Notes: generated by a model not told the origin, from the letters alone. DNA of 64,000 nt from DATAVK01 sp036267755 (GCA_036267755.1 DATAVK010000046.1:17985-81984), one strand, 5' to 3'. Counted from the stretch's first letter, positions 26,764-35,911 are shown. Program-made: numbers and translations.

Positions 26764-27449
26764 CCGACCCCTTCCGGTACGCCGAAGACCGCGTCGGTCT
26801 CACCGCCCGCGTCTGGGCCTGCGTGGCGGCGCCGATCCTGGTTCAGCTCGTGGTCTGCCTGACCACGCCGGTGTCGGTCTGGGGAGCGGTCCTCGGGGGG
26901 ACCGCAGCGCTTGAGGTGTTCGCCCTCGTCCTGGTGCACCAGTGCTGGGAGACGGGCATCCGGGTGACCGCGGCCGAGGTCCGGATCGGCGGCTGCCGGC
27001 GCGCCGAGCGGCTCGCCGCGAAAGGCCGCGCACCGAAGTCTGTGGTCGACCCACACTTCCGGTTGCGGACCCAGTTCCGCGTCCCGATCCGCGCCGTCCG
27101 CTCGGCGCGCGTGTTGCGGCGGCCGCAGTTCGACGAGCTTCCCGGCAAGGTGATCACTCCGGCCGGCCAGGGTCGGGCGGTGAAGCGGTTCGGTTTCGTC
27201 GACCTGGTGAGCCCGCTTGCCTCGGCAGCAGCCCTGCTCGAGGTCGACCTGGAGCGCGCCGACATGCCCGCGATGTCGACGTACCTGGTGGAACGACTGG
27301 CACCGACCCGGAGCACCTCCCGCTACCTCGTCACCAACCGCTGGACGGTCGCTACCCGGCATCCCGAGGCGCTCAGCGACGCGCTCACCCGAGTCGGGAT
27401 CCCGGTCACGCCGGCCGACGCGAGTGCCCTCGCGGTGCCCGACCGCTAG
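26745..27449 (+). CDS. Unknown two-helix membrane protein, possibly PH-like
   Basis: 234 residues with two membrane helices near the N-terminus (VWACVAAPILVQLVVCLTT and VLGGTAALEVFALVLVHQ), then a cytoplasmic part with alternating short strands (GIRVTAAEVRI; RVPIRAVRSARVL; GRAVKRFGFVDLVS). This resembles PH-like domains in actinobacterial membrane proteins. The start lies inside the previous gene, as in other coupled pairs here. The stop TAG shares its CTAG with the convergent gene on the other strand. Function unknown; the locus suggests a link to secretion. Confidence 0.6.
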   Translation: MGASPVADPFRYAEDRVGLTARVWACVAAPILVQLVVCLTTPVSVWGAVLGGTAALEVFALVLVHQCWETGIRVTAAEVRIGGCRRAERLAAKGRAPKSVVDPHFRLRTQFRVPIRAVRSARVLRRPQFDELPGKVITPAGQGRAVKRFGFVDLVSPLASAAALLEVDLERADMPAMSTYLVERLAPTRSTSRYLVTNRWTVATRHPEALSDALTRVGIPVTPADASALAVPDR

Positions 27450-28522
27450 CTGTCGTCGGTGTGCGCGCCCAGGGTCGCCCGGATTTCCTCACGCCAGGTC
27501 TCGAGGTCGTCCCGCGAGAGCCGGTACGCCGCGACTACCCGCGACCAGGCGGCCACCATCGGGATATAGAGACTCCCGGCGAACGACCCCTTCTCGAGGA
27601 CGGCCCGCGGAACCACCCCCAGCAGATGCCGAGCGCCCTCGGCATGCCGAGCGTCCGAGGGCAGGAACAGCGCGCCGTGACCGTTCGCGCCCAGCATCGA
27701 GCCCTCGCCCATGTCGGTCGCCCAGGTCCAGCTGAGCACGACGCTGTCACCGTCGAGGACAAGCAACCGCTGGTCGGTCGCGACGACGTCACCGTCCGCG
27801 TACCGCTTCACGTACTCCATCCCGTGGCCACGGTCGAGCGCGCCGACGGCAGCCGAGCCGGGGACCCGAACCGCGACGCGTTCCCCAGGCATCAGGTTGA
27901 CCTCTGGATCGGAGATGCCGCCTACCTCGAAACGCTCGGACCAGCTCAGCAGGTCGCGCATCATGGGCGCGATCAGCGCCGAGCCGGCGGTCTCGTCTCC
28001 GGCCAGCCGGGCCGGCAGCTCGGCGTACCACTCGTCCAGCCGGCCGGTCGCCGCGGCATGAGTCGCCTCCACGGTGAGCCACCGCTTGCACGCCGCCCGA
28101 TCGGGGTTTCCGCGGCGGTCGGCCACGGTCTGCCGCACTACCGTGACGGTCTCGCCGTCGAACGGCGTGAACACCACCCCGAGGTAGCCGGGGATGATCC
28201 GCACGTCCCTCAGTTCCCCCCAGGACCACGCCCGCAGAACCCGGCTTCGATGGGCGACCACGGCCCGTCTGTCGGTGACCCACAGCTGGCCGATCGGGTG
28301 CTTGCGATCGCTCACCACCGTGGGCCAGGACGTGACCGGCGCGTCGGTCACGTCCACGATCGGTGGTTCCAGCGTCACCCGCTCGGCGTCGTCCACCGGG
28401 CGCCCGAACGCCCGCAAGAAACGCGCCTGGCCGGACTCGATGAGGACACGGCGATCCTGCATGTCGCTCAGCACCTGCTGGGCGAGGGCAGACAGCGACT
28501 CCGGATCCGCGGGTTGCTGCAT
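27446..28522 (-). CDS. Unknown soluble protein with PH-like repeats
   Basis: 358 residues without signal peptide or membrane helix. Two regions look alike in layout: QLWVTDRRAVVAHRSRVLRAWSWGELRDVRIIPG (about 79-112) and GDVVATDQRLLVLDGDSVVLSWTWATDM (about 244-272). This turn-and-strand pattern is common in bacterial PH-like domains. It converges on the membrane protein gene with a 4-bp overlap and is divergent from prfB by about 60 bp. The two neighbouring PH-like proteins may be related in function. Confidence 0.6.
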   Translation of the reverse strand: MQQPADPESLSALAQQVLSDMQDRRVLIESGQARFLRAFGRPVDDAERVTLEPPIVDVTDAPVTSWPTVVSDRKHPIGQLWVTDRRAVVAHRSRVLRAWSWGELRDVRIIPGYLGVVFTPFDGETVTVVRQTVADRRGNPDRAACKRWLTVEATHAAATGRLDEWYAELPARLAGDETAGSALIAPMMRDLLSWSERFEVGGISDPEVNLMPGERVAVRVPGSAAVGALDRGHGMEYVKRYADGDVVATDQRLLVLDGDSVVLSWTWATDMGEGSMLGANGHGALFLPSDARHAEGARHLLGVVPRAVLEKGSFAGSLYIPMVAAWSRVVAAYRLSRDDLETWREEIRATLGAHTDDS

Positions 28523-28582
28523 GCTGGCGTCCTACCCCGAGCCGGCCGATCATCACGTGGGCTCCCGGTAGCCTCGCTGACC

Positions 28583-29692
28583 GTGGCCGCTCAGGAACCG
28601 ATCGACGAGCTGAAGGAGCTCGAAGCGACGTTCGTCTCGATCGAGACGGTTCTCGAGCCCGAGGTGATGCGGGCGTCGCTGGCCGAGATGGAGCAGGCCG
28701 CGACCGACCCTGACCTCTGGAACGACCAGGAGCGGGCCCAGCGGGTGACCAGTCAGATGGCGCAGCTGCGGGCCGACCTGGGCCGGCTCGACGGGCTGCG
28801 GGCCCGGCTCGACGACCTGGCCGCGGCCTTCGAGCTCGGCGACCCCGAACTGCTCACCGAGGCGGCGGGGGAGCTGCCCGCGTTGCGGACCGAGATCGAC
28901 GCCCTCGAGGTCCGCACGCTGCTGGCCGGCGAGTACGACGCCCGCGAGGCGCTGATGACGATCAACTCCGGCACCGGCGGGACCGACGCGGCTGACTGGG
29001 CCGAGATGCTGATGCGGATGTACGTCCGCTGGGCAGAGCGCCACGGCTATCCCACCGAGGTCTACGACACGTCGTACGCCGAGGAGGCCGGGATCAAGTC
29101 GGCCACGTTCGTGGTCAAGACGAAGTACGCCTACGGGACGCTGGCCGGGGAGCACGGCCGCCACCGGCTGGTGCGGATCTCACCGTTCGACAACCAGTCC
29201 CGGCGCCAGACTTCTTTCGCCGATGTCGACGTGACCCCGGTCGTCGAGCACACCGACCACATCGACATCCCGGACGACGAGATTCGGGTCGACGTCTATC
29301 GCTCGTCCGGTCCCGGTGGTCAGGGGGTCAACACCACCGACTCGGCGGTGCGGATCACCCATCTGCCGACCGGGATCGTGGTCACCTGCCAGAACGAACG
29401 CAGCCAGATCCAGAACCGGGCGCGGGCGATGGAGGTGCTCCAGGCGAAGCTCCTCGAGGTACGTCGGCAGGAGCAGGCGGACGAGATGAACAAGCTGCGC
29501 GGGACCCACCAGTCCGCGAGCTTCGGGGCCGGAGAGAACAAGGTCCGGGACTACGTGCTGCACCCCTACCAGCTGGTGAAGGACGCCCGCACCGAGCTGG
29601 AGGTCGGGAACACCGGCGCCGTGCTCGACGGTGACATCGACGCCTTCATCGAGGCGGAGATCCGCTGGCGCCGGGCCCAGCAGGACGCCTGA
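28583..29692 (+). CDS. prfB: Peptide chain release factor 2
   Basis: Reads UGA and UAA stop codons and triggers peptide release. The anticodon-like motif is SPF (200-202), diagnostic of RF2. The GGQ catalytic motif is at 245-247 within SSGPGGQGVNTTDSAVRI. 369 residues, normal length. The reading frame is continuous from GTG 28583, so the +1 programmed frameshift seen in E. coli prfB is absent. No clear ribosome-binding site precedes the GTG; a TAGCCT 8 nt upstream may be a -10 of a leaderless transcript. Confidence 0.96.
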   Translation: MAAQEPIDELKELEATFVSIETVLEPEVMRASLAEMEQAATDPDLWNDQERAQRVTSQMAQLRADLGRLDGLRARLDDLAAAFELGDPELLTEAAGELPALRTEIDALEVRTLLAGEYDAREALMTINSGTGGTDAADWAEMLMRMYVRWAERHGYPTEVYDTSYAEEAGIKSATFVVKTKYAYGTLAGEHGRHRLVRISPFDNQSRRQTSFADVDVTPVVEHTDHIDIPDDEIRVDVYRSSGPGGQGVNTTDSAVRITHLPTGIVVTCQNERSQIQNRARAMEVLQAKLLEVRRQEQADEMNKLRGTHQSASFGAGENKVRDYVLHPYQLVKDARTELEVGNTGAVLDGDIDAFIEAEIRWRRAQQDA

Positions 29693-29720
29693 CCTCGCTC
29701 CGTCGAAGCGATGCCCTGGC

Positions 29721-29903
29721 TCAGCCGAAGTGGGTCTTGAGCAGGGCCAGGATGGTGAACAGCAGGGTCGCGATCGCGATCGCCAGGACGTAGGACGAGA
29801 TCCGGTTGGCCTGCAGCTGGGAGCGGGCGGCGCGGCACACGCTGCACCGGCCCTCGTCGACAGGGTGAGCGCAACTCGCGCACACCAGATGCTCAGCCGT
29901 CAC
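29721..29903 (-). CDS. Small zinc-ribbon membrane protein
   Basis: 60 residues. Cysteines C8, C11, C20 and C23 form two CxxC pairs of a zinc ribbon, followed by one membrane helix (SYVLAIAIATLLFTILALL). GTG 29903 has AGGAGG 7 nt upstream. It converges on prfB and is divergent from ftsE. Function unknown. Confidence 0.72.
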   Translation of the reverse strand: MTAEHLVCASCAHPVDEGRCSVCRAARSQLQANRISSYVLAIAIATLLFTILALLKTHFG

Positions 29904-30012
29904 GTCGTGCCTCCTCGTCGTACCTCTCTAGTTTGCCCCCAAAATCCGATCTGGGCACTCCCTTGGGCGTACTCGCTGTGTCGACGTACCAGCGAGGGAC
30001 CTTGACCCCGAC

Positions 30013-30018
30013 TAGACT
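30013..30018 (+). promoter_or_regulatory. Candidate -10 of ftsE promoter
   Basis: TAGACT ends 8 nt before GTG 30027, with no ribosome-binding site between them, suggesting a leaderless or near-leaderless ftsE transcript. Confidence 0.4.
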
Positions 30019-30026
30019 GGCCGTCC

Positions 30027-30716
30027 GTGATCCGGTTCCAGTCGGTGTCGAAGGTGTACCCGACGAACTCCCGACCCGCCCTCGACGATGTCACCATCGA
30101 CATCGACAAGGGCGAGTTCGTGTTCCTCGTGGGTCAGTCGGGGTCAGGCAAGTCCACCTTCCTGCGCCTGGTGCTGAAGGAAGAGCGGCCGACCAAGGGG
30201 TCGATCTGGGTGGCTGGCAAGGAGCTTGGCAAGCTCTCGCACTGGAAGGTTCCGGCGCTGCGGCAGCAGATCGGCGTCGTGTTCCAGGACTTCCGGCTGC
30301 TGCCCAACAAGACCGTCACCGAGAACATCGCGTTCGCGCTCGACGTCATCGGCAAGCCGCGCCACACCGTGGCGAAGGTCGTGCCCGAGGTGCTCGAGCT
30401 GGTCGGGCTGACCGGCAAGGAGAAGCGCCGCCCGGATGAGCTCTCCGGTGGGGAGCAGCAGCGGGTCGCGATCGCGCGGGCCTTCGTCAACCGGCCGAGG
30501 GTGCTGCTGGCCGATGAACCCACTGGCAACCTCGACCCCACCACGAGCGTCGGGATCATGAAGCTGCTCGACCGCATCAACCGCACCGGCACCACCGTCG
30601 TCATGGCCACGCACGATGCCCACATCGTCGACTCGATGCGCCGCCGGGTCATCGAGCTCGAGTCCGGTGTGGTGGCCCGCGACCAGTCCCGCGGCGTCTA
30701 CGGCTACTCCCGCTAG
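30027..30716 (+). CDS. ftsE: Cell division ATP-binding protein FtsE
   Basis: ABC ATPase that works with FtsX at the septum to control peptidoglycan hydrolases. Walker A GQSGSGKST spans 36-44, the signature LSGGEQQRVAIARAF is near 139, and Walker B VLLADEPTGNLD follows. 229 residues is the normal length. GTG start; ftsX follows after 15 nt, then the S41 protease and smpB, all closely spaced in one direction. Confidence 0.96.
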   Translation: MIRFQSVSKVYPTNSRPALDDVTIDIDKGEFVFLVGQSGSGKSTFLRLVLKEERPTKGSIWVAGKELGKLSHWKVPALRQQIGVVFQDFRLLPNKTVTENIAFALDVIGKPRHTVAKVVPEVLELVGLTGKEKRRPDELSGGEQQRVAIARAFVNRPRVLLADEPTGNLDPTTSVGIMKLLDRINRTGTTVVMATHDAHIVDSMRRRVIELESGVVARDQSRGVYGYSR

Positions 30717-30731
30717 GTTCGGAGCTTCTGC

Positions 30732-31631
30732 ATGCGTGCACAGTTCGTCCTGTCAGAGGTCGGTTCCGGCCTCCGGCGCAACCTCACGATGACCGTCGCG
30801 GCGATCCTCAACATCACGATCACCCTGACGCTGCTCGGTGGTGCGCTGATGATCCGCAACGGCGCGGACCGGCTGCAGCACGACGTCCTCAGCCAGCTCG
30901 AGGTCTCGGTGTTCCTCAACCAGGCGTGCGGTACGCCGAACGCCCCGACGGACTGCCTCACTCCGGCTGAGCGCACGTCGGTGCAGCAGACCCTGGACGC
31001 GTTGCCGGAGGTCGACTCGGTCACCTACATCTCGGCGGCCTCCGCGATGCAGCGGTTCCGGGACGAGTTCGCCAACGAGCCGGCCCTGCTCAAGGAGGTC
31101 CCGCCGGGCTCACTCCCCGAGTCGTTCGCCGTCAAGCTGAAGAACCCGAAGCAGTACGCGCTGATCAACAGTGCGGTCAGCCAGGCTCCCGGCGTCCACG
31201 AGGTCGACAACGGCTCCTCGGCGTTGAAGAAGCTGTTCAACTTCTTCCACAAGATCACCCTCGGCGCGCTGGCGATCGCGGTCCTGCTGCTGGTGTCGAC
31301 CGGCCTGCTGATCTACAACACGATGCGCGTTGCGGCGTTCAGCCGTCGCCGCGAGACCGGCATCATGCGGCTCGTCGGCGCCTCGGACTTCTATATCCAG
31401 GCCCCCTTCGTGCTCGAGGGAACGTTCGCGGGAGTCGCCGGGTCGGGCATCGCAATAGCGCTGCTGTTCGGCGTCAGGGAGTTCCTGAGCAGCACGCTGA
31501 GCACGGCCACACTGAAGCCGTTCGGTGAGTGGTCGACGTTCCTCGGCGTCGTCCCGGCGGTCGCCATCATCGGCATCCTGTTCCCGGCGATCGCGTCGTA
31601 CCTCACACTGCAACGGCACCTGAGAGTCTGA
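30732..31631 (+). CDS. ftsX: Cell division protein FtsX
   Basis: Membrane partner of FtsE. 299 residues with one N-terminal helix (about 21-42), a large extracytoplasmic domain (about 43-170) containing two cysteines near residues 60 and 75, then three C-terminal helices. This is the usual four-helix FtsX layout. In mycobacteria the extracytoplasmic domain contacts the hydrolase RipC. ATG has GGAG 7 nt upstream. Confidence 0.95.
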   Translation: MRAQFVLSEVGSGLRRNLTMTVAAILNITITLTLLGGALMIRNGADRLQHDVLSQLEVSVFLNQACGTPNAPTDCLTPAERTSVQQTLDALPEVDSVTYISAASAMQRFRDEFANEPALLKEVPPGSLPESFAVKLKNPKQYALINSAVSQAPGVHEVDNGSSALKKLFNFFHKITLGALAIAVLLLVSTGLLIYNTMRVAAFSRRRETGIMRLVGASDFYIQAPFVLEGTFAGVAGSGIAIALLFGVREFLSSTLSTATLKPFGEWSTFLGVVPAVAIIGILFPAIASYLTLQRHLRV

Positions 31632-31634
31632 GCT

Positions 31635-32810
31635 GTGCAGCGACGCAATGGGGTAGCGGCCGCGGCCGCCCTGGCGGTCGCGGTGTTCGGCGCCGGTGTC
31701 GTCGCCGGCCACGCCACAACGTCGCCTGACCACAACGCCACCCACGCCGCGTCCGACGGCAGCGTCCTCGACCAGGCCGAGCGGGCAATCGCCGATCGCG
31801 CCGCCAAGCCGGTGCCTCGCGCGGAGCTGCAACGTGCCGCGGTCCAGGGGATGCTCAAGGCCCTGAAGGACCCGTACTCGTCGTACTACGACCCAAAGGA
31901 CTACGCGCAGTTCAGGCAGGTGCTCAACGGCGCCTACACCGGGGTCGGCGTGTGGGTACGCAAGACAGCGAGCGGACGCCTGCGCGTCATCAGTGTCGAG
32001 CGCGACTCGCCGGCGTCGCGAGCCGGCGTGGAGTCGGGCGACACGCTCGTCGCGGTGGACGGCCGCGCCGTGGCGGGTCAGCCAGTCGCCGATGTGGTGA
32101 GCGGGTTGCGTGGTGCCGCCGGCACCGACGTGTCCCTCGAGGTGAGCCGCGGCGGCCGGCTGTTGCGCGAGTTGTTGCGTCGGACCCGGGTTGCCGATCA
32201 CGACGTCCACGTCTCGACGATCTCTCCCGGCATCGTGCAGCTGCGGATCACCGCGTTCACCAGCGGGGTTGGCCAATGGGTGCGGCAGCAGGTCGCCGTC
32301 GCCCAAAAGCAAGGCGACAGCGGCATCGTGCTGGACCTGCGGGACGACCCCGGTGGCCTGCTCGACGAAGCCGTCGAGACCGCATCGGCGTTCCTGGCCA
32401 AGGGCGGCCCGGTCGTGTCTTACGTGCAGCGCGGCGAGGCGCCCACGACGTTGCAGGCGTTGGGTGGCGGTAACACGGCGATCCCGTTAGTAGTGCTCGT
32501 GGACGGCGGCACGGCCAGCGCCGCCGAGATCGTGGCTGGCGCCCTGCAGGACCGCAACCGAGCGGTCGTGATGGGGACCCAGACGTTCGGCAAGGGCAGC
32601 GTCCAGGCCCCGAGCCGGCTCTCGGACGGCTCGGCGCTGGAGTTCACGGTCGGCCACTACCTCACGCCCTCGGGCCGCTCGTTGAACGGCGTGGGCATCA
32701 CCCCGGACGTGCTCGTCCCGGAAGGTACGCCGACCAGCGAGCTCGATGCCCGGGCTGCTGAAGTGCTGTCCGGTCTCACCGCCGACGCCGGCAGCCCCGG
32801 CCGGGGCTGA
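31635..32810 (+). CDS. S41 family C-terminal processing protease (CtpA-like)
   Basis: 391 residues with an N-terminal signal/anchor helix (AAAAALAVAVFGAGVVAG), a PDZ domain (about 95-180) and the S41 core. The catalytic pair is S295 (GTASAAEI) and K320 (TFGKGSVQ). Their 25-residue spacing equals that of E. coli Tsp (S452/K477). It cleaves proteins near the C-terminus outside the cytoplasm. It sits between ftsX and smpB, where many actinobacteria have a peptidoglycan peptidase, so it may act in envelope remodelling. GTG start 4 nt after ftsX. Confidence 0.92.
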   Translation: MQRRNGVAAAAALAVAVFGAGVVAGHATTSPDHNATHAASDGSVLDQAERAIADRAAKPVPRAELQRAAVQGMLKALKDPYSSYYDPKDYAQFRQVLNGAYTGVGVWVRKTASGRLRVISVERDSPASRAGVESGDTLVAVDGRAVAGQPVADVVSGLRGAAGTDVSLEVSRGGRLLRELLRRTRVADHDVHVSTISPGIVQLRITAFTSGVGQWVRQQVAVAQKQGDSGIVLDLRDDPGGLLDEAVETASAFLAKGGPVVSYVQRGEAPTTLQALGGGNTAIPLVVLVDGGTASAAEIVAGALQDRNRAVVMGTQTFGKGSVQAPSRLSDGSALEFTVGHYLTPSGRSLNGVGITPDVLVPEGTPTSELDARAAEVLSGLTADAGSPGRG

Positions 32811-32813
32811 GCC

Positions 32814-33290
32814 GTGGTCAAGGAGACCGGTCGCAAGCTCATCGCCCAGAACCGCAAGGCCCGTCACGACTACGCGATCGAAGACGTCTACGAGGCTGGG
32901 CTGGTGCTGCAGGGCACCGAGGTGAAGTCGCTGCGGCTCGGCCGCGCCTCGCTCGTCGACGCCTACGGCCGGGTGCGTGACGGCGAGGTATGGCTCGAGG
33001 GTCTGCACATCCCGGAGTACACGCAGGGCACCTGGACCAACCATGAGCCGCGCCGCTCCCGCAAGCTGCTGCTGCACAAGTCCGAGATCGACAAGCTGAT
33101 CGGCAAGACCAGGGAAAGCGGGCTGACGCTGGTCCCGCTGTCGCTGTACTTCAAGGACGGCAAGGCCAAGGTCGAGATCGCGCTGGCCCGTGGTAAGCGC
33201 ACCTACGACAAGCGCCAGGACATGGCCAAGCGGGATGCCGCCAAGGAGATCGCCCGCACGGCCGGCCGCCGTGCCAAGGGTCGGGTCTGA
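32814..33290 (+). CDS. smpB: SsrA-binding protein SmpB
   Basis: 158 residues; binds tmRNA and places it in the A site of stalled ribosomes. The start KLIAQNRKARHDY, the core GLVLQGTEVKSLR and the charged tail (KRQDMAKRDAAKEIARTAGRR) are standard. GTG start only 3 nt after the protease stop. Its RNA partner, ssrA, lies 4 kb downstream beyond four other genes. Confidence 0.97.
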   Translation: MVKETGRKLIAQNRKARHDYAIEDVYEAGLVLQGTEVKSLRLGRASLVDAYGRVRDGEVWLEGLHIPEYTQGTWTNHEPRRSRKLLLHKSEIDKLIGKTRESGLTLVPLSLYFKDGKAKVEIALARGKRTYDKRQDMAKRDAAKEIARTAGRRAKGRV

Positions 33291-33313
33291 AGCCTCTGCT
33301 GGTCTCGGCTGGC

Positions 33314-34525
33314 CTATGTACGGCGGACGTGGATCTGCTTGGTGGTTTTGTCGCGCCAGATCTCCCAGTTGCGGTGATGGACGAGCCAGTGGTGGAACTG
33401 GCAGAGGTGTGCGCTGTTGTTGAGGTCGGTGGGTCCGCCGCGGGCCCAGTGGGTCAGGTGGTGCAGGTCGCAGCCGTTGAGCGGGGCTTGGCATTTCGGG
33501 AAGACGCAGCCACCGTCGCGGAGGCGGGCGGCGCGGCGTTGCGCGGTGGTCCAGGTGCGTTGGGAGCGGCCGATGTCGAGGACCGGGCCGTCACCGCCGA
33601 GCACGGCGGGGATGAGGTCGGCGTCGCACGCTAAGCGGCGGGCGCTTTCGGGGCTGATCGGGATCGGGGCGAGTGGCCCGTTCAGCGTCGCGACCGTGTC
33701 GGTGGCGGCGAGTTGGGCGGCGAGGTCGTCGTAGCCGATGGTGACGAGCACCTGGGGTCGGTCACCGCCGTGATCCGGCAGCGTCTGGTCGGTGAGGGCG
33801 TGGCGGGCGAGGTCGACGATCGCGTCAGCCCGTCGCTGCGGGACGGTCCGCAGGTCGCTGTCTTTGTCGCCGTAGGCGGGTTGGTCACCGTCACTGGGTG
33901 GCCGGGACGCGGTCATCATCGCTTCGACGGCGGCGAGCAGGGTCCGGCCGGACTCGGGGTCGAGCATCCCTTCCAGGTGGACCATCCCGCCGAACGTGGT
34001 CGACACCCGAGCCCACCGGTCGGCGTACATCCGCTGCTGGGCGGCTTCCCGGTCCTCATCGGCGGCGGCGCGGAGCAGCATCTCCCGGACCACCTGACCA
34101 AGCATCACCGGATCCATCGATCGCGCGGCTTCGAGCAGGATGGGGAGCATCGTCTCGACCTGGCTCGGTGGCAGCCGACGCAGGCACCCGAGGATGACGC
34201 GGATATGCTCGGCGGAGATGTCACCGGCGGTGAACGCGGCGGCGAGGTCGGGGTAGAACGGCATCGCCCGCGCCGCCCCCATCATCCGGCCGGCTTCCCG
34301 GGGAGAGCGGCGTTGGTCCTCCACCAGCCACGACCGGGTGGTCCGGCCGCACTCACCGACCGTGACGTCGGCGATGTCCATCGCCTGCAACCCCTGGGCG
34401 ATCACGCCGTCGAGCCGGTCACGCGCTTCGATCAGCTCTTCCATCCTGGTCAGCGCGAACGACCCTGGCAGGTGGTGGGCGTCGATCGCCGTCATCGCGT
34501 CGATCACCGACAGCAGTTCCGACAT
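33314..34525 (-). CDS. HNH endonuclease-type protein, DUF222 (13E12 repeat family)
   Basis: 403 residues. An N-terminal DUF222 region (about 1-290) is followed by an HNH domain with CVFPKC, CDLHHLTHWARGGPTDLNN and CQFHHWLVHH, which hold the catalytic and zinc-binding His/Cys. This family is multicopy in actinobacterial genomes and often linked to mobile DNA. A perfect LexA box starts 19 nt before the ATG, so it should be DNA-damage induced. A ribosome-binding GGAGGG lies just before the start. Converges on smpB. Confidence 0.9.
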   Translation of the reverse strand: MSELLSVIDAMTAIDAHHLPGSFALTRMEELIEARDRLDGVIAQGLQAMDIADVTVGECGRTTRSWLVEDQRRSPREAGRMMGAARAMPFYPDLAAAFTAGDISAEHIRVILGCLRRLPPSQVETMLPILLEAARSMDPVMLGQVVREMLLRAAADEDREAAQQRMYADRWARVSTTFGGMVHLEGMLDPESGRTLLAAVEAMMTASRPPSDGDQPAYGDKDSDLRTVPQRRADAIVDLARHALTDQTLPDHGGDRPQVLVTIGYDDLAAQLAATDTVATLNGPLAPIPISPESARRLACDADLIPAVLGGDGPVLDIGRSQRTWTTAQRRAARLRDGGCVFPKCQAPLNGCDLHHLTHWARGGPTDLNNSAHLCQFHHWLVHHRNWEIWRDKTTKQIHVRRT

Positions 34526-34543
34526 CGACCCTCCCCCGCCGAC

Positions 34544-34559
34544 TCGAACGTATGTTCGA
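34544..34559. promoter_or_regulatory. LexA (SOS) box of the HNH gene
   Basis: TCGAACGTATGTTCGA is a perfect palindrome matching the mycobacterial-type LexA consensus TCGAAC-N4-GTTCGA. It lies 19-34 nt before the HNH start codon and would overlap its promoter. Confidence 0.85.
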
Positions 34560-34714
34560 TGTTACCAAGGTCGACCGACAGGATCAAGCCCGAGAACTGT
34601 TTATCCCCAACGATCTCGCGCGGCGGCAACTCGCGCGACTTGTCAGTGCGGTTGGCCCAAATGCACGCTCGAGCGGCCTGACAAGTCGGTGTGCGGGGTG
34701 CCTAGGCTGTGAGC

Positions 34715-35617
34715 GTGACGCCTGGGCCGGAGACGGACGACGATGTACCGGCGTATTGGCAGGCGTTGGGTCTGCCGGGCCTGATCGACAGCCACCTGCA
34801 CTTCATGCCGGAATCGGTCACCCGCAAGGTGTGGGCGTACTTCGAGGCGGCGGGCCCGCTGATCGGGCGGGAGTGGCCGATCCGCTATGCGTGGCCCGAG
34901 GCGGAGCGACTGGCCTATCTGCGGAAGATGGGCGTGCGCGCCTTCCCGTCATTGGTGTACGCGCACAAGCCGGGCATGGCGGCGTGGCTGAACAGCTGGG
35001 CGCGTGAGTTCGCGGCGGTCACTCCGGAGGTGATCCCGACCGCGACGATCTTCCCGGAGCCGGATGTGACGTCGTACCTCGACACCGCACTTCGCGCGGG
35101 CGTCCGTGTCATCAAAGTCCATGTGCAGGTGGGCGGCTTCGATCCTCGAGATCCGATGCTCGACCAGGCTTGGGGAATGTTGGCCGACGCTCGGGTCCCG
35201 GTTGTCCTCCATGCCGGAAGCGGCCCGACCGCGGGCGAGTTCACCGGTCCCGGTCCGGTCGCCGAGGTCCTCGCTCGGCACCCTGGGCTCTGCCTCGTGA
35301 TGGCTCACATGGGCATGCCGGAGTACGACGAGTTCATCGGCTTCGCGGAGCGGTACGAGCGGGTCTACCTCGACACCACGATGTGCTTCACCGACTTCGC
35401 GGGTGGCCGCGAGACCGGTCGACGGGTCGCGCCGCGACTCGCCGCGCTGCGCGAGAAAGTGTTGCTGGGCACCGATTTTCCGACGATTCCGTACGCCTAT
35501 GCCCATCAGCTCGAGGTGCTCGCCGACCTCGGTCTTGGCGATGAGTGGATGCGGGCGGTCTGCTGGTCGAACGCGGCCGAGCTGTTCGAGGTCAGCGAGC
35601 CGGCCCCGGCCTCATGA
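34715..35617 (+). CDS. Amidohydrolase family protein (metal-dependent, TIM barrel)
   Basis: About 300 residues. Metal ligands appear as DSHLHF near the N-terminus, VVLHAGSG mid-protein, MAHMGMPEYDEF, and LLGTDFPTIPY (the terminal Asp). This is the amidohydrolase_2 pattern of hydrolases and decarboxylases; the substrate is unknown. GTG 34715 is 6 nt after a TAGGCT -10 (34703-34708). The in-frame GTG at 34709 would lie inside that promoter gap. The stop overlaps the csoR stop by 6 nt on the opposite strand. Confidence 0.85.
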   Translation: MTPGPETDDDVPAYWQALGLPGLIDSHLHFMPESVTRKVWAYFEAAGPLIGREWPIRYAWPEAERLAYLRKMGVRAFPSLVYAHKPGMAAWLNSWAREFAAVTPEVIPTATIFPEPDVTSYLDTALRAGVRVIKVHVQVGGFDPRDPMLDQAWGMLADARVPVVLHAGSGPTAGEFTGPGPVAEVLARHPGLCLVMAHMGMPEYDEFIGFAERYERVYLDTTMCFTDFAGGRETGRRVAPRLAALREKVLLGTDFPTIPYAYAHQLEVLADLGLGDEWMRAVCWSNAAELFEVSEPAPAS

Positions 35618-35911
35618 CCGGACCAGCCGTGCGATGGCTTCCGACGCTTCCTTGAGCTTCAGGTCGGCCTCGGGTCCACCGGTCTGCGTCGCCTCCCGGA
35701 CACAGTGCCCGAGGTGGTCGGTGAGCAGCCCGAGCGCGACCGCCTGCAACGCCTTCGTGGCTGCCGAGACCTGGGTGAGGATGTCGATGCAGTAGGTGTC
35801 CTCGTCGACCATCCGGCTGATACCGCGCACCTGCCCCTCGATACGTCGGAGCCGCCGCTGGTAGCTCTCCTTGTCCTCGGCGTAACCGCGCGTAGTGGCG
35901 GGCTGCATCAT
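35612..35911 (-). CDS. csoR: CsoR-type copper-sensing repressor
   Basis: 99 residues, all-helical metal-sensing repressor. The Cu(I) ligands are all present: C41, H66 and C70, with the same spacing as C36/H61/C65 of M. tuberculosis CsoR. GAGGAG lies 6 nt before the start. The start overlaps the permease stop (ATGA), so the repressor is second in its own operon and likely autoregulated through the palindrome at 37168-37184. Other family members sense Ni, formaldehyde or persulfide, but the C-H-C set favours copper. Confidence 0.9.
   Translation of the reverse strand: MMQPATTRGYAEDKESYQRRLRRIEGQVRGISRMVDEDTYCIDILTQVSAATKALQAVALGLLTDHLGHCVREATQTGGPEADLKLKEASEAIARLVRS

Noticed and set aside
28583..28670. 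Programmed +1 frameshift in prfB
   Set aside because: The frame is open from the GTG without an in-frame UGA near codon 25, so no frameshift is needed.
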